From NCBI GenBank assembly GCA_036262075.1, contig DATAJO010000001.1, forward strand, positions 1-64,000: DNA of 64,000 nt, given 5' to 3'. The DNA comes from JACDBZ01 sp036262075 (lineage in GTDB: Bacteria; Chloroflexota; Limnocylindria; QHBO01). Below the pieces are notes generated by a model. It did no database searches. It was not told where the DNA came from and saw nothing but the letters and a program-made list of their open reading frames with translations. Position numbers and translations under genes: made by a program. Of this stretch, positions 8,424 through 17,535 are shown in pieces (the first letter of the stretch is position 1; every line of letters begins with the position of its first letter).

Positions 8424-9107
8424 ATGGGTGAGCTTGCCGGCGCCGTGGCCCTCGGCATCGGCGCCACGATCACCCCCTGCGTCCTGCCGCTCTACCCGGC
8501 GTTCCTCGCCTTCCTGACCGGTTCGCGACGCGCCGACGGCACGCGCGACGGCCGTGCGACGCTGCCGCCGATCGTGGCCGCCGCGCTCGTGTGGCTGGGC
8601 GTCGTCGTCGGGATGGTGGCCATCGGCGGGCTCGTGGCACTCCTGTCGCTTTCGCTGAGCCGGCTCATCGGCGTGATCCTGCCGCTCGCCGACGTCCTGC
8701 TCATCATCCTCGGCGTGCTGCTCCTGCTCGGCCGGAACCCGTTCGCGCGCCTCCCGCAACTCGCGCCGGCGTCGCTCGGCCGCGGCGGTCCGGCGGCCGG
8801 TGCCGTGGTCTACGGGCTCCTGTTCGCGCCGATCGCCCTGCCGTGCTCGGGGCCGTTCCTCGTCGGCATCTTCGCCTTCAGCCTGACGATCGGCGACGCG
8901 GTCGACCAGCTGCTGTTCTTCCTCGCCTTCGGCATCGGCTTCGGGCTCCCGCTGTTCGTGCTGGGGCTCCTCGGGCAGGCACGCGGACGCCAGCTCGCCA
9001 CGTTCCTCGTCCGCCACGACCGGCCGATCCAGGTCGTCATCGGCCTGGCGCTCATCGCAGTCGGCATCTGGGACCTGTCGCTCAACGCCGGAGCGATCCT
9101 CGGATGA
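8424..9107 (+). CDS. ccdA: CcdA-type thiol-reductant transporter (cytochrome c biogenesis, DsbD family)
   Basis: 227 residues with six membrane segments. The first repeat holds ITPCVLPLYP and the second repeat ALPCSGPF, the paired membrane cysteines that carry reducing power across the membrane. It is the short CcdA form without the DsbD periplasmic domains. It follows a TlpA-like lipoprotein and precedes thioredoxin reductase, which gives an electron path from NADPH to extracytoplasmic thiols; the thioredoxin itself is not in the window. Confidence 0.9.
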   Translation: MGELAGAVALGIGATITPCVLPLYPAFLAFLTGSRRADGTRDGRATLPPIVAAALVWLGVVVGMVAIGGLVALLSLSLSRLIGVILPLADVLLIILGVLLLLGRNPFARLPQLAPASLGRGGPAAGAVVYGLLFAPIALPCSGPFLVGIFAFSLTIGDAVDQLLFFLAFGIGFGLPLFVLGLLGQARGRQLATFLVRHDRPIQVVIGLALIAVGIWDLSLNAGAILG

Positions 9108-9152
9108 TTGCTGAAGCGACCCTCGGGTGATCGGAATACGGTCGATGTTCGG

Positions 9153-9158
9153 TAGACT
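9153..9158 (+). promoter_or_regulatory. TAGACT -10-like box before trxB
   Basis: The box is nine bases upstream of ATG 9168. A GTG at 9159 also continues the trxB frame but directly abuts the box, so ATG 9168 is the better start. Confidence 0.5.
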
Positions 9159-9167
9159 GTGGGCTCC

Positions 9168-10172
9168 ATGACGTCCATCGCGCCGCCCACGGAACAGACG
9201 CCTCACGATCACGCCGACGAGCGCCATCGGAAGATCGTCATCATCGGCTCGGGGCCGGCCGGGCTGACCGCCGCGATCTACGCCGGTCGCGCGAATCTCG
9301 AGCCGCTCGTCATCGCCGGCAACACGCCGATGGGCCAGCTGATGATCACCTCCGACGTCGAGAACTACCCCGGATTCCCGGAGGGAATCCAGGGCCCTGA
9401 GCTGATGCAGAAGTTCCGCGAGCAGGCGGAGCGCTTCGGCGCCACGCTCATCGAGAAGGACGCCACGGCCGTCGACTTCAGCCAGCGGCCGTTCCGGATC
9501 TCCATCGGCGCCGACGAGTACCTGGCCGATGCGGTCATCGTCGCCACCGGCGCATCGGCCCTGTGGCTGGGGCTGGCCTCGGAGGAGGAGTTCCGTGGGC
9601 GCGGCGTGAGCGCCTGCGCGACCTGCGACGGCTTCTTCTTCCGCGGTCGCGAGATCGCCGTCGTCGGCGGCGGGGACACGGCGCTCGAGGAGGCGACGTT
9701 CCTCACCCGCTTCGCCGACAAGGTCACGATGCTCGTCCGCCGCGACGAGTTCCGCGGCAGCAAGATCATGCAGGAGCGCGCGCAGCGCGACCCGAAGATC
9801 GATGTCCTCTTCAACAAGGAGGTCGTCGAGGTGAAGGGCGAGATGACGGTCAGCGCCCTCGTCCTGCGTGACACGGAGACCGGCGAGCTGTCCGAGCTCC
9901 GGGTCCAGGGGATGTTCGTCGCCATCGGCTACAAGCCGAACACCGACCTGTTCGAAGGCCAGCTGAAGATCGGGCCCGGCGGCTACCTCGAGGTCGTCGA
10001 CGGTGAGACCGGGGCCGGGATCGATGGCGTCTTCGTTGCGGGCGACGTCCACGACCATCACTACCGCCAGGCGGTCACCGCCGCCGGCGATGGGTGCAAG
10101 GCCGCCATCGACGCGGAGCGCTGGCTCGCGTCGGTCGGCGAGATCGAGGCCTCGACCGCCACGAACTGGTAG
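9168..10172 (+). CDS. trxB: Thioredoxin reductase
   Basis: 334 residues, the usual low-molecular-weight TrxR length. The FAD motif is GSGPAGLTAAIYAGR near residue 25, the redox pair is in CATCDGF, the NADPH motif is GGGDTALEE and the C-terminal FAD motif is VFVAGDV. It reduces oxidised thioredoxin with NADPH. No ribosome-binding site is visible before the ATG; see the -10 box at 9153. Confidence 0.97.
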   Translation: MTSIAPPTEQTPHDHADERHRKIVIIGSGPAGLTAAIYAGRANLEPLVIAGNTPMGQLMITSDVENYPGFPEGIQGPELMQKFREQAERFGATLIEKDATAVDFSQRPFRISIGADEYLADAVIVATGASALWLGLASEEEFRGRGVSACATCDGFFFRGREIAVVGGGDTALEEATFLTRFADKVTMLVRRDEFRGSKIMQERAQRDPKIDVLFNKEVVEVKGEMTVSALVLRDTETGELSELRVQGMFVAIGYKPNTDLFEGQLKIGPGGYLEVVDGETGAGIDGVFVAGDVHDHHYRQAVTAAGDGCKAAIDAERWLASVGEIEASTATNW

Positions 10173-10256
10173 TCGCGACCGCGATCGACGGCCCTCCGGT
10201 CCATTCTGGCTTGACTACACTCAGCCCGCACCCCGAGTAGCAAGGAACGTCTGCCG

Positions 10257-12395
10257 ATGCCATCGCGCGCGCCGCGCCCCGAGGATCTCTACCTGCTCCG
10301 CGTCCCGACCGAGGTCGCGCTCTCGCCCGACGGCCGAAACGTGGCCTTCGCCGTGAAGTCGGTGGCGCCGGGCAAGGACGGCTACCGGACGGCGCTGTGG
10401 GTCGCTCCGTCGGACGGCTCGAGCCCGGCGCGGCAGCTGACCGTCGGCGCCAGGAACGACGTCTCGCCGCGCTGGAGCCCGGACGGCCGGACGATCGCGT
10501 TCCTCTCCGATCGCGCAGGCGTGCTCCAGGCCGGCGGCGCCGGCGCGAAGGCTGGCAAGGCCGAGGCGCCGAAGGAGGGCGGCACCCAGGTCTGGCTCCT
10601 GCCGTTCGCCAATGGCGGCGAGGCACGTCAGCTCACCGACCTCCCGAAGGACATCTCCGACCTCGCCTGGTCGCCGGACGGGACGCGCCTCGCCGTCGTC
10701 AGCGGCGCCGACTCGACCGATCCGCCGCGGAAGCGGGAGCGCAGGCCGGAGGACGGCCCGGAGCCGGACACCCGGCTCATCGATCGGCTCGGCTACCAGT
10801 TCAACGGCGCCGGCTTCGTCGACGACAGATTCTCGCGGCTGTGGCTGGTGGACGCCGGCAGCGGATCGGCCGAGCTCCTGACCACCGGCGACAACCACGA
10901 CGGCGATCCGGTCTGGTCGCCGGACGGCCGCCAGATCGCCTTCGTCAGCGACCGCCATCCGAACCCGGACCTCAACTGGCGCTCGGACGTCTACGTCGTC
11001 ACCGTCAGCACCCGCCGGGTGCGGCAGGTCAGCCCGGGACGCGGCCGTCAGCAGTGGATCGCGCCGGCCTGGACGCCGGACGGCGCATCGATCGTGGCCA
11101 TCGGCAACCGCGAGTGGAAGCGCGGCAGCATCGAGCAGGCCGGCGTGTGGCGCATCCGGGTGCGGGACGGCGAGGCGGTGGACCTCATCGCCGGGTCGGA
11201 CCTCGAGGCGGCGGCGCACCTGAACAGCGACCTCGTCGGCCTCGGCTTCAGCCGCCCGCACGTCACCGACGACGGGCGCTGGGTGATCTTCGTCGCCGCG
11301 GCCGAGGGCGCCCTCGAGCTGTTCCGGGTCCCGCTCGACGGCGGCGCGGTCGAGCGGCTGACGCACGGCCGCCACGCCGTCACCGGCGCGCGGGTCGCGG
11401 CCGGGGGTCCTCGGGGCGGGGGCGCCCGCGTCGCCGCCATCCGCGTCTCCGGCTCGGAGCCGCCGGACGTCGTCGTCGGCGACATCCCGGGGGGCCGCCT
11501 GAACGGGAAGCACAGCGTGACGCTCACCCCGGTCAGCAGCCTCATGCGCGAGGCGTGGGACGGGATCCGGGTCGTCGAGCCGATCGAGCGCTGGCACGAG
11601 ATCGACGGGCGGCGCATCCAGGGCTGGTTCATCCCGTCCCCGGCGAGCACCAAGGCCAAGCCCGCGCCGGTGGTCGTCGAGATCCATGGCGGACCGGCGA
11701 CGCTGTACGGCTGGTCGCTGATGTGGGAGTGGCAGGTGCTCGCCGCGAGCGGGATGAGCGTCTATGCGTGCAACCCGCGCGGGTCGCAGGGCTACGGCCG
11801 GGAGTTCCTGAGCGCCAACGTGCGCGACTGGGGCGATGGCCCGATGCGCGACGTCATGGGCGGCCTCGACGCGCTCGTCGCCGATGGCCTGGTCGACGCG
11901 GACCGGATGGGCGTGACCGGCGGCTCGTACGGGGGCTACCTGACCTCGTGGATCGTGGGCCACACCGATCGGTTCAAGGCGGCGGTCACCTGCCGGTCGG
12001 TGAACGACATGATCAGCCAGATGCTGTCCGGCGACATCGGCGGCCCGACGTTCGGCCTGTTCGTGTACGGCGCGCATCCGTGGGAGGACTGGGACCTCTA
12101 CCGCCGGCACTCGCCGCTGACGTACGCCACGAAGATCACGACGCCGCTCCTCATCCAGCACGCCGAGCGCGACCTGCGCTGCACGGTCACCCAGGCCGAG
12201 GAGCTGTTCGCCGTCCTCCGCTCGCTGCGCCGGACCGTCCGGCTCATGCGCGCGCCCGAGGAGTCGCACGAGCTCACCCGCTCCGGCACACCGTTCCGGC
12301 GTGTCGACAACCAGCGGCTCATTCTCGATTGGTTCCGGCACTTTCTCATCGACGGCAAGACGCGGCTGCCGAGGGTGGACCCGAACCGCGGCTGA
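10257..12395 (+). CDS. S9 family serine peptidase (acylaminoacyl-peptidase/prolyl oligopeptidase type)
   Basis: 712 residues. The N-terminal two thirds form a beta-propeller with repeated WSPDG-type blades. The C-terminal part is an alpha/beta hydrolase with the nucleophile Ser in GGSYGGYL (about residue 557), Asp in AERDLR (about 637) and His in ESHELTR (about 670). It lacks a signal peptide, so it probably degrades short peptides in the cytoplasm. A TACACT hexamer at 10216-10221 and an AAGGA stretch near 10241 indicate an ordinary leadered transcript. Confidence 0.92.
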   Translation: MPSRAPRPEDLYLLRVPTEVALSPDGRNVAFAVKSVAPGKDGYRTALWVAPSDGSSPARQLTVGARNDVSPRWSPDGRTIAFLSDRAGVLQAGGAGAKAGKAEAPKEGGTQVWLLPFANGGEARQLTDLPKDISDLAWSPDGTRLAVVSGADSTDPPRKRERRPEDGPEPDTRLIDRLGYQFNGAGFVDDRFSRLWLVDAGSGSAELLTTGDNHDGDPVWSPDGRQIAFVSDRHPNPDLNWRSDVYVVTVSTRRVRQVSPGRGRQQWIAPAWTPDGASIVAIGNREWKRGSIEQAGVWRIRVRDGEAVDLIAGSDLEAAAHLNSDLVGLGFSRPHVTDDGRWVIFVAAAEGALELFRVPLDGGAVERLTHGRHAVTGARVAAGGPRGGGARVAAIRVSGSEPPDVVVGDIPGGRLNGKHSVTLTPVSSLMREAWDGIRVVEPIERWHEIDGRRIQGWFIPSPASTKAKPAPVVVEIHGGPATLYGWSLMWEWQVLAASGMSVYACNPRGSQGYGREFLSANVRDWGDGPMRDVMGGLDALVADGLVDADRMGVTGGSYGGYLTSWIVGHTDRFKAAVTCRSVNDMISQMLSGDIGGPTFGLFVYGAHPWEDWDLYRRHSPLTYATKITTPLLIQHAERDLRCTVTQAEELFAVLRSLRRTVRLMRAPEESHELTRSGTPFRRVDNQRLILDWFRHFLIDGKTRLPRVDPNRG

Positions 12396-12427
12396 CCGTT
12401 TGCGGGGGTCGTGCTCAGGCTTTGCAC

Positions 12428-12553
12428 GTATCGGCGCAGATGGGGCCGATGCATGCACCGGCGGCACGCATCGGCCCAGATCCCGGCCAAGTCGGGGCGC
12501 TGAGCACTGATCGTCCCAGGGGGCGGCTCGGTCGGCTCACGACGGGCCGATAG
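12428..12553. repeat. 126-base intergenic element, copy B, with hairpin ends
   Basis: This copy has the same length and end structure as 5854-5979. The left unit is 12428-12452 with arms ATCGGC and GCCGAT, six perfect pairs. The right unit is 12529-12553. A degenerate unit sits at 12468-12492. The element lies between the S9 peptidase and the HerA-like gene, both on the plus strand. Confidence 0.65.
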
Positions 12554-12605
12554 GTGCACCCGCGGCACGCCGTCACCGTTGGACGGGGCCATGACCCCCG
12601 CCGCC

Positions 12606-12611
12606 TATACT
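12606..12611 (+). promoter_or_regulatory. TATACT -10-like box, 6 bases from ATG 12618
   Basis: A near-consensus -10 hexamer lies six bases before the chosen start of the HerA-like gene. It favours ATG 12618 over the in-frame ATG at 12579, which lies upstream of the box. A leaderless transcript is implied. Confidence 0.55.
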
Positions 12612-12617
12612 CCGCCC

Positions 12618-14171
12618 ATGCCTGAACCCGACTTCGAGACGATCCTCAACGCCGGCTACGGGTTCGACGCCCCGGCCGTGACCTTCGGCGCCGCGATGCG
12701 GGACGAGGAGGCGATTCCGGGGGTCCAGGTCCGCGTGCCGCTCCAGATGATGAACCGCCACGGCCTCGTGGCCGGCGCAACGGGCACGGGCAAGACGAAG
12801 ACGCTCCAGGTGCTGGCCGAGCAGCTGAGCGACGTCGGGGTGCCGGTCTTCATCAGCGACATCAAGGGCGACATCAGCGGCCTCGCCGCACCTGCGGAGC
12901 TCAACGACAAGCTGAGCGGCCGCGCGCAGGCCATCGGCTTCACCGACTACGCGCCGAAGGCGTTCCCGGTCGAGTTCCTGACCCTCGACCGCGAGGGAAC
13001 CGGCGTGCGGCTGCGGGCATCGGTCTCGAGCTTCGGGCCGATCCTGCTCAGCAAGGTCCTCGACCTCAACGAGACCCAGCAGTCGGTCCTGGCCCTGGCC
13101 TTCAAGTACAGCGACGACAAGAAGCTGCCGCTCGTCAACCTCGAGGACCTCCGGGCGCTCCTCAACCACCTCGGCTCCGACGAGGGCAAGGCCGAGATGG
13201 CCGAGTACGGCGGGGTGGCGACGGCGACCGTGGGCGTCATCATCCGCAAGATCGTCGAGCTCGAGCAGCAGGAGGCCGATGCGTTCTTCGGCTCGCCCGA
13301 GTTCGAGGTCTCCGATTTCCTGCGCACGACGCCCGACGGCAAGGGCGTGATCAGCGTGCTCGAGCTGGCCGACATGCAGGACCGGCCGGCGCTGTTCAGC
13401 ACGTTCATGATGTGGCTGCTCGCCTCGCTGTACGAGTCGCTGCCCGAGGTCGGCGACCCGGAGAAGCCGAAGCTCGTCTTCTTCTTCGACGAGGCGCACC
13501 TCCTGTTCCGCGACGCGAACAAGACGTTCATGCAGCAGATCGAGCTCGTGGCGCGCCTCATCCGCTCGAAGGGCGTCGGCGTGTTCTTCGTGACCCATTC
13601 GCCGTCCGACGTGCCGGCCGAGGTCCTCGGCCAGCTCGGCAACCGCGTCCAGCACGCGCTGCGCGCGTTCACGCCGGACGACCTCCAGGTCGTGCGGGCC
13701 ACGGCCGACACGTTCCCGAAGTCCGAGCTCTACGACGTCGAGTCGGAGCTCACGAAGCTCGGCACCGGCGAGGCGCTCGTCACCGCGCTCGACCTCAAGG
13801 GCCGGCCGATGCCCACGGCGCGGGTGATGATGCGTCCGCCGCAGTCGCTCATGGCCCAGGTCGACGCGGCCGTCGTTGAGCAGGCCGTGGCCGCCTCACC
13901 GATCGCGGCCCAGTACGCTGCCGATACCGACCCCGAGTCGGCGAAGGAGCTGCTCGGCACCCGCATGGCACAGGCGGAGGCCCGGGCGAAGGAGCCGATG
14001 GAGGGAGTCGAGGATCCCGAGTCGCCCGCCGAGCGGAAGATGCGCCCCACCCGCGCGCCGGAGAAGGGCGTCGACTGGAGCGACGTGGCCCAAGAGGGCG
14101 CCCGCTTCGCGCGCTCCGGCGCCTTCAACACGATCCTCCGCGCAATCTTCGGCGTCCTCAAGGGCCGCTGA
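12618..14171 (+). CDS. HerA-like ATPase of the DUF853 (YjgR) family
   Basis: 517 residues. Walker A is GATGTGKTK near residue 54 and Walker B is LVFFFDEAHLLF near 290. The segment SDIKGDISGLA and the region around FVTHSPSDVP match the HerA/FtsK-like ATPases annotated as DUF853. HerA relatives pump or remodel DNA, but the cellular role of this subfamily is unsettled. No NurA nuclease is nearby. The C-terminal 90 residues are charged and less ordered. Confidence 0.85.
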   Translation: MPEPDFETILNAGYGFDAPAVTFGAAMRDEEAIPGVQVRVPLQMMNRHGLVAGATGTGKTKTLQVLAEQLSDVGVPVFISDIKGDISGLAAPAELNDKLSGRAQAIGFTDYAPKAFPVEFLTLDREGTGVRLRASVSSFGPILLSKVLDLNETQQSVLALAFKYSDDKKLPLVNLEDLRALLNHLGSDEGKAEMAEYGGVATATVGVIIRKIVELEQQEADAFFGSPEFEVSDFLRTTPDGKGVISVLELADMQDRPALFSTFMMWLLASLYESLPEVGDPEKPKLVFFFDEAHLLFRDANKTFMQQIELVARLIRSKGVGVFFVTHSPSDVPAEVLGQLGNRVQHALRAFTPDDLQVVRATADTFPKSELYDVESELTKLGTGEALVTALDLKGRPMPTARVMMRPPQSLMAQVDAAVVEQAVAASPIAAQYAADTDPESAKELLGTRMAQAEARAKEPMEGVEDPESPAERKMRPTRAPEKGVDWSDVAQEGARFARSGAFNTILRAIFGVLKGR

Positions 14172-14176
14172 CCTCT

Positions 14177-14197
14177 GCGGCGCGGGCCGCGCGCCGC
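14177..14197. terminator. GC-rich hairpin after the HerA-like gene
   Basis: GCGGCGCG (14177-14184) and CGCGCCGC (14190-14197) form an eight-pair stem with a five-base loop, starting six bases after the stop codon. No T-run follows, as is common in high-GC genomes. Confidence 0.45.
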
Positions 14198-14310
14198 GGG
14201 TCGATCCCGGCCGGGGTCGGGGTTGGTGCGTCGCTTGCTGGCCTGACGGGCGAGGCGCTCAGCGTCGCGATGGATCGCGGCGGAGCGTCCGCAGACGGGA
14301 GGTACGCTCC

Positions 14311-14718
14311 ATGCGTGCGCACGTCATCCGGCTCGAGCATCGTGCGGGATCGCTGGCCGAGCTCTGCGAGGCGATCGGTGGTGCGGGGATCAACATCACC
14401 GGCGTGGCGGCGACGACCTGGGAGGACCGCGGCGCCGTCGCGCTGACGACCAACGACCCCGAGGCGACCGACCAGCTGCTCGCCGACCGCGGCTTCGACC
14501 ATCGCGCGGTCGAGCTCGTTCCCGCGGCCCTCGACGATCGGCCGGGCAGCCTGGGCGAGGCCGCTCGCCGGCTCGCCGAGCGCGACATCAACATCCACGC
14601 CGTCGTGCCGCTGGGCGACCAGGATGGGCGCAGGCTGATCGGGTTCGTCGTCGACATCCCGGTCGCGGCGCGCGACGCGCTGGGCGACCTCGCGCTGGCC
14701 GACGCGATGCTCGTCTAG
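14311..14718 (+). CDS. Tandem ACT-domain protein
   Basis: 135 residues holding two ACT-like modules. The first begins HVIRLEHRAGSLAELCEAIG and the second contains DDRPGSLGEAARRLAERDIN. There is no catalytic domain, so it is likely a small-molecule (often amino-acid) sensor. A good ribosome-binding site (GGGAGGT) lies about eight bases before the ATG. Its last bases overlap the convergent GDPD gene by four. Confidence 0.85.
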   Translation: MRAHVIRLEHRAGSLAELCEAIGGAGINITGVAATTWEDRGAVALTTNDPEATDQLLADRGFDHRAVELVPAALDDRPGSLGEAARRLAERDINIHAVVPLGDQDGRRLIGFVVDIPVAARDALGDLALADAMLV

Positions 14719-15470
14719 GCCTTCGGTCCGAGCGCCTCGCGGGCGACCGCCGGGACGTCGGTCACGAAGCCCCACACGCCGAGTGCGGCGAGGTGCTGCA
14801 TGCGCAGCGGCTCGTTGACGACGTAGCAGCCGACCTGCCGGCCGAGCGCCTGGGCGGCGGCCAGGATCGGCATCGGGTCCTGGCCGAGGTCGCCCTCCCA
14901 TGGGAAGACACCGAGGTGGCCGTGCTCGGTGGCCCATGTCAGGGCCGGCTCGATCGGCTGGTTCGGGACGAGCAGGTAGCCGGTGCGGATGCCGGGATCG
15001 AGCTCGCGGACACGGTCGATCGCCGCCTCGTGGAACGAGATGACCGCGCAGCGGTCGCTCGTCCGCACCGGGTGGGGCTTCAGGGCCTCGGCGACCGCAT
15101 CGGCCGCGGCGACGGCCTTGATCTCGACCACGAGGCCGATCCCGTCGGGCAGCCAGGCGAGCACCTCGTCGAGCGACGGCACGGTCAGGCCGCGGGCCGC
15201 GAACGGGGTGCCGGAGTCGCCAGGGCGGCGGAACTCGAAGCCCGCATCGGCCTCCTTGATCTCGGCCATCGTGCGCTCGGCGACCGGTCCACGGCGGTCG
15301 GTGGTGCGGTCGAGCGTGTCGTCGTGGATGACGGCCAGCTGGCCGTCGGCGGTGAGATGGACGTCGAGCTCGATCGCATCGGCTCCGGCCTCCACCCCGA
15401 GGCGGAAGGCCTCCATCGTGTTCTCGGGTGCCTCGCCTGAGGCGCCGCGGTGGGCTACGACCAGGGTCAT
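14715..15470 (-). CDS. Glycerophosphodiester phosphodiesterase
   Basis: 251 residues with the GDPD TIM barrel. The catalytic His and Arg are in VAHRGASGEAPENT, the metal-binding Glu and Asp in AIELDVHLT, and the second His in VIHDDTLDRT. It would hydrolyse glycerophosphodiesters to glycerol-3-phosphate and an alcohol. There is no signal peptide, which suggests a cytoplasmic form. Its start overlaps the stop of the upstream MFS gene by four bases, so the two are co-translated. Confidence 0.93.
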   Translation of the reverse strand: MTLVVAHRGASGEAPENTMEAFRLGVEAGADAIELDVHLTADGQLAVIHDDTLDRTTDRRGPVAERTMAEIKEADAGFEFRRPGDSGTPFAARGLTVPSLDEVLAWLPDGIGLVVEIKAVAAADAVAEALKPHPVRTSDRCAVISFHEAAIDRVRELDPGIRTGYLLVPNQPIEPALTWATEHGHLGVFPWEGDLGQDPMPILAAAQALGRQVGCYVVNEPLRMQHLAALGVWGFVTDVPAVAREALGPKA

Positions 15471-16807
15471 CGGGCAGCTTCTCCTGGTGGGACGATGGCG
15501 GGCTCGAGCGGGAACGGGACGTCGTCATCGGCTTCCGCCCGCCCTTCCGGGACGCCGACGACGAACAGGATGCCGATGATGAGCACGCCGAGCAGGCTGG
15601 CAATCGCGACCTGGTAGGCCGCCCGCCCCAGCGAGGGCTCGAGCGCCGCGACGATGCTCGTGTACAGGACCGGGCCGATGACGGCGCTCAGCTTGCCGAC
15701 GAGGCCGTAGATACCGAGCATCTCGCCGATCTGCGCCGGCGGCGCGAGGCGCATGAGGAGGAGCCGGTCGGTGACGCCGACCCCGCCCAGGCCGGCGCCG
15801 AGGAGCGCGCCGGCGAGGAGGAAGGGGATCGGCTCGAGGACGAGGGCCAGGATGGCGAGGCCGATCACCCACGAGCCGAGGACGAACATCAGCGTCCGCT
15901 TCGGGCCGACGCGGTCGACGAGCAGGCCCCACCCGAACGACGCGATGACAGCCACGACGGTGAGCAGCAGCAGGATGTTCAGCGCCTCGGCCGGCGTGAA
16001 GCCGATGGCGAAGACGGCGAACGCGCTCATGACGACGATCGCGGTGTTGACCGGATCGGTGTAGAAGAAGCGGCCGACGAGGAAGCGAAGCAGGCCGGCG
16101 TGCTCTCGCGCGTGACGGAGCGTGGTCGCGATCTGGGCCCAGCTGCGGACGGCGTCGACGGCGCGGAACGGCGGGCCGGCCGGTGACCGCTCGCGGACGA
16201 TGGCGAACAGCGGAATCGCAAACAGGGCGAACAGCGAGGCGACGAGCAGGAAGCTGGCGGCCGTGCTGTTGCCGGCGTCGTCGGTGGTGAACCGGAACAG
16301 GAGGCCCGAGACGATCGTGCCGAGGTAGCCGAGCCCGACGCCGATCCCCGACAGCCGGCCGCGCGCCCCGTTGCGCGCCACCTCCGGCAGGAGCGCGTCG
16401 TAGTAGATCAGCGCCGCCTGGTAGGCGAAGTTGGCGATGGCGAAGGCGAGCAGGCCCAGCCCGATGTCGACGAAGCCGATGACCGCCGTCGGCAGGATCG
16501 TGAGCAGCGTGAAGACGAAGAGGAACGGCTTCCGGCGTCGCGTGCGGTCGCTCATCGCGCCGAGGACGGGCGAGACGAGCGCGTTGACGAGGACGGAGAT
16601 GCTGACCGCAAAGCCGAACCAGCGCTGGCCCTCGGTCTCGCCGAGGAAGCTCGTGGCCCACAGGCTCATGGCGAACGAGACGATCGCGAAGCTGAAGATC
16701 GTGTTCGCGAAGTCGTACAGCGCCCAGGCCAGGCCCTCGACGGCACTGCCGGATCGGGTCAGCCCGCCGAGGCCCCGCCACCAGGTGGCCGGGGCGAGGA
16801 CCGTCAC
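15467..16807 (-). CDS. Major facilitator transporter of the UMF1/Atg22-like family
   Basis: 446 residues with about twelve membrane segments. The N-terminal WALYDFANTIFSFAIVSFAM is characteristic of the UMF1 family (Atg22-like permeases). The start is a GTG at 16807, 31 bases after the tetR stop on the same strand. The coupling with GDPD suggests uptake or release of a small metabolite linked to phospholipid turnover, but the substrate cannot be read from the sequence. Confidence 0.85.
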   Translation of the reverse strand: MTVLAPATWWRGLGGLTRSGSAVEGLAWALYDFANTIFSFAIVSFAMSLWATSFLGETEGQRWFGFAVSISVLVNALVSPVLGAMSDRTRRRKPFLFVFTLLTILPTAVIGFVDIGLGLLAFAIANFAYQAALIYYDALLPEVARNGARGRLSGIGVGLGYLGTIVSGLLFRFTTDDAGNSTAASFLLVASLFALFAIPLFAIVRERSPAGPPFRAVDAVRSWAQIATTLRHAREHAGLLRFLVGRFFYTDPVNTAIVVMSAFAVFAIGFTPAEALNILLLLTVVAVIASFGWGLLVDRVGPKRTLMFVLGSWVIGLAILALVLEPIPFLLAGALLGAGLGGVGVTDRLLLMRLAPPAQIGEMLGIYGLVGKLSAVIGPVLYTSIVAALEPSLGRAAYQVAIASLLGVLIIGILFVVGVPEGRAEADDDVPFPLEPAIVPPGEAAR

Positions 16808-16838
16808 GCTCGGGTGGCGATGCGGCTCACGCCGCGGA

Positions 16839-17447
16839 TCATATCCGGCGGAACGTCCGTCCGAGCAGGGTGGTGATCGAACGCGCCACGAGATCGGCGT
16901 CGAATCGGTCGCCGGTCTCGGCCTGGTGGGCGATGACCCCGTCGAGCAGGAGCGTGGCGGCGGTGCTCATCTCCTCGACGTCGAGATCGGCCTCGAGCTC
17001 GCCGTCGGCGATCGCCTCGCGCAGGAACATCGCGGCGAAGGCCCTGATCTGGTCGCAGCGCCGGCGGAGGAGGTCGCGCAGGCCCGGGTTGACGTCGGCA
17101 TCGGCCCAGCCGGCGATGACGATCGTGCCCCAGCCCTCGGCCTCCAGGCCGGTGACGTAGTGGCGGATCGCCGCCTCGAGGCGGGCGCGGGGATCGGGGA
17201 TGCGGCTCATGACGACCGCCAGCTCGTCGAGCTGCTGCTGGGTCACCGCCTCGCACATGGCCAGGTACAGCTCGGCCTTGCCCGGGAAGTAGCGGTACAG
17301 CAGCCCGACGCTGACGCCGGCCTCCGCGGCGATGGCCGGCATGGTCGTGCCGCGGTAGCCGCCGGCCAGCATGGCCCGATGCGCGCCCTCGAGGATGCGC
17401 TCGCGCATCTCGTGCGCGTGGTCGGTCGCCTGGGTCCGCGTCGTCAT
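16839..17447 (-). CDS. TetR-family transcriptional regulator
   Basis: 202 residues. The N-terminal helix-turn-helix is typical: RERILEGAHRAMLAGGYRGT, then MPAIAAEAGVSVGLLYRYF. The C-terminal ligand domain is of the general TetR_C type. It is divergent from the MMPL exporter. Two matching palindromes (17470-17483, 17536-17549) lie between the starts, so it most likely represses both itself and the exporter. The MFS and GDPD genes follow it on the same strand and may share its control. Confidence 0.92.
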   Translation of the reverse strand: MTTRTQATDHAHEMRERILEGAHRAMLAGGYRGTTMPAIAAEAGVSVGLLYRYFPGKAELYLAMCEAVTQQQLDELAVVMSRIPDPRARLEAAIRHYVTGLEAEGWGTIVIAGWADADVNPGLRDLLRRRCDQIRAFAAMFLREAIADGELEADLDVEEMSTAATLLLDGVIAHQAETGDRFDADLVARSITTLLGRTFRRI

Positions 17448-17469
17448 CGGTCTCGTGGCCTGCAGGGAG

Positions 17470-17483
17470 TGAATTGGCGTTCA
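17470..17483. promoter_or_regulatory. TetR-type operator, site 1
   Basis: TGAATTGGCGTTCA is an imperfect palindrome of the form TGAAYG-NN-CRTTCA. It overlaps a possible minus-strand promoter for tetR: TTGATC (17505-17510) and CACAAT (17483-17488), 16 bases apart. Confidence 0.65.
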
Positions 17484-17491
17484 TTGTGACG

Positions 17492-17520
17492 TTGACGCGC
17501 CGGGAGATCAAGCGTATCGT
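17492..17520 (+). promoter_or_regulatory. Sigma-70-like promoter of the MMPL exporter
   Basis: TTGACG (17492-17497) and TATCGT (17515-17520) are separated by exactly 17 bases. Operator 1 lies just upstream of the -35 box and operator 2 just downstream of the expected transcription start, a layout for tight repression. Confidence 0.65.
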
Positions 17521-17535
17521 GCGCCGGGTCGGAAG

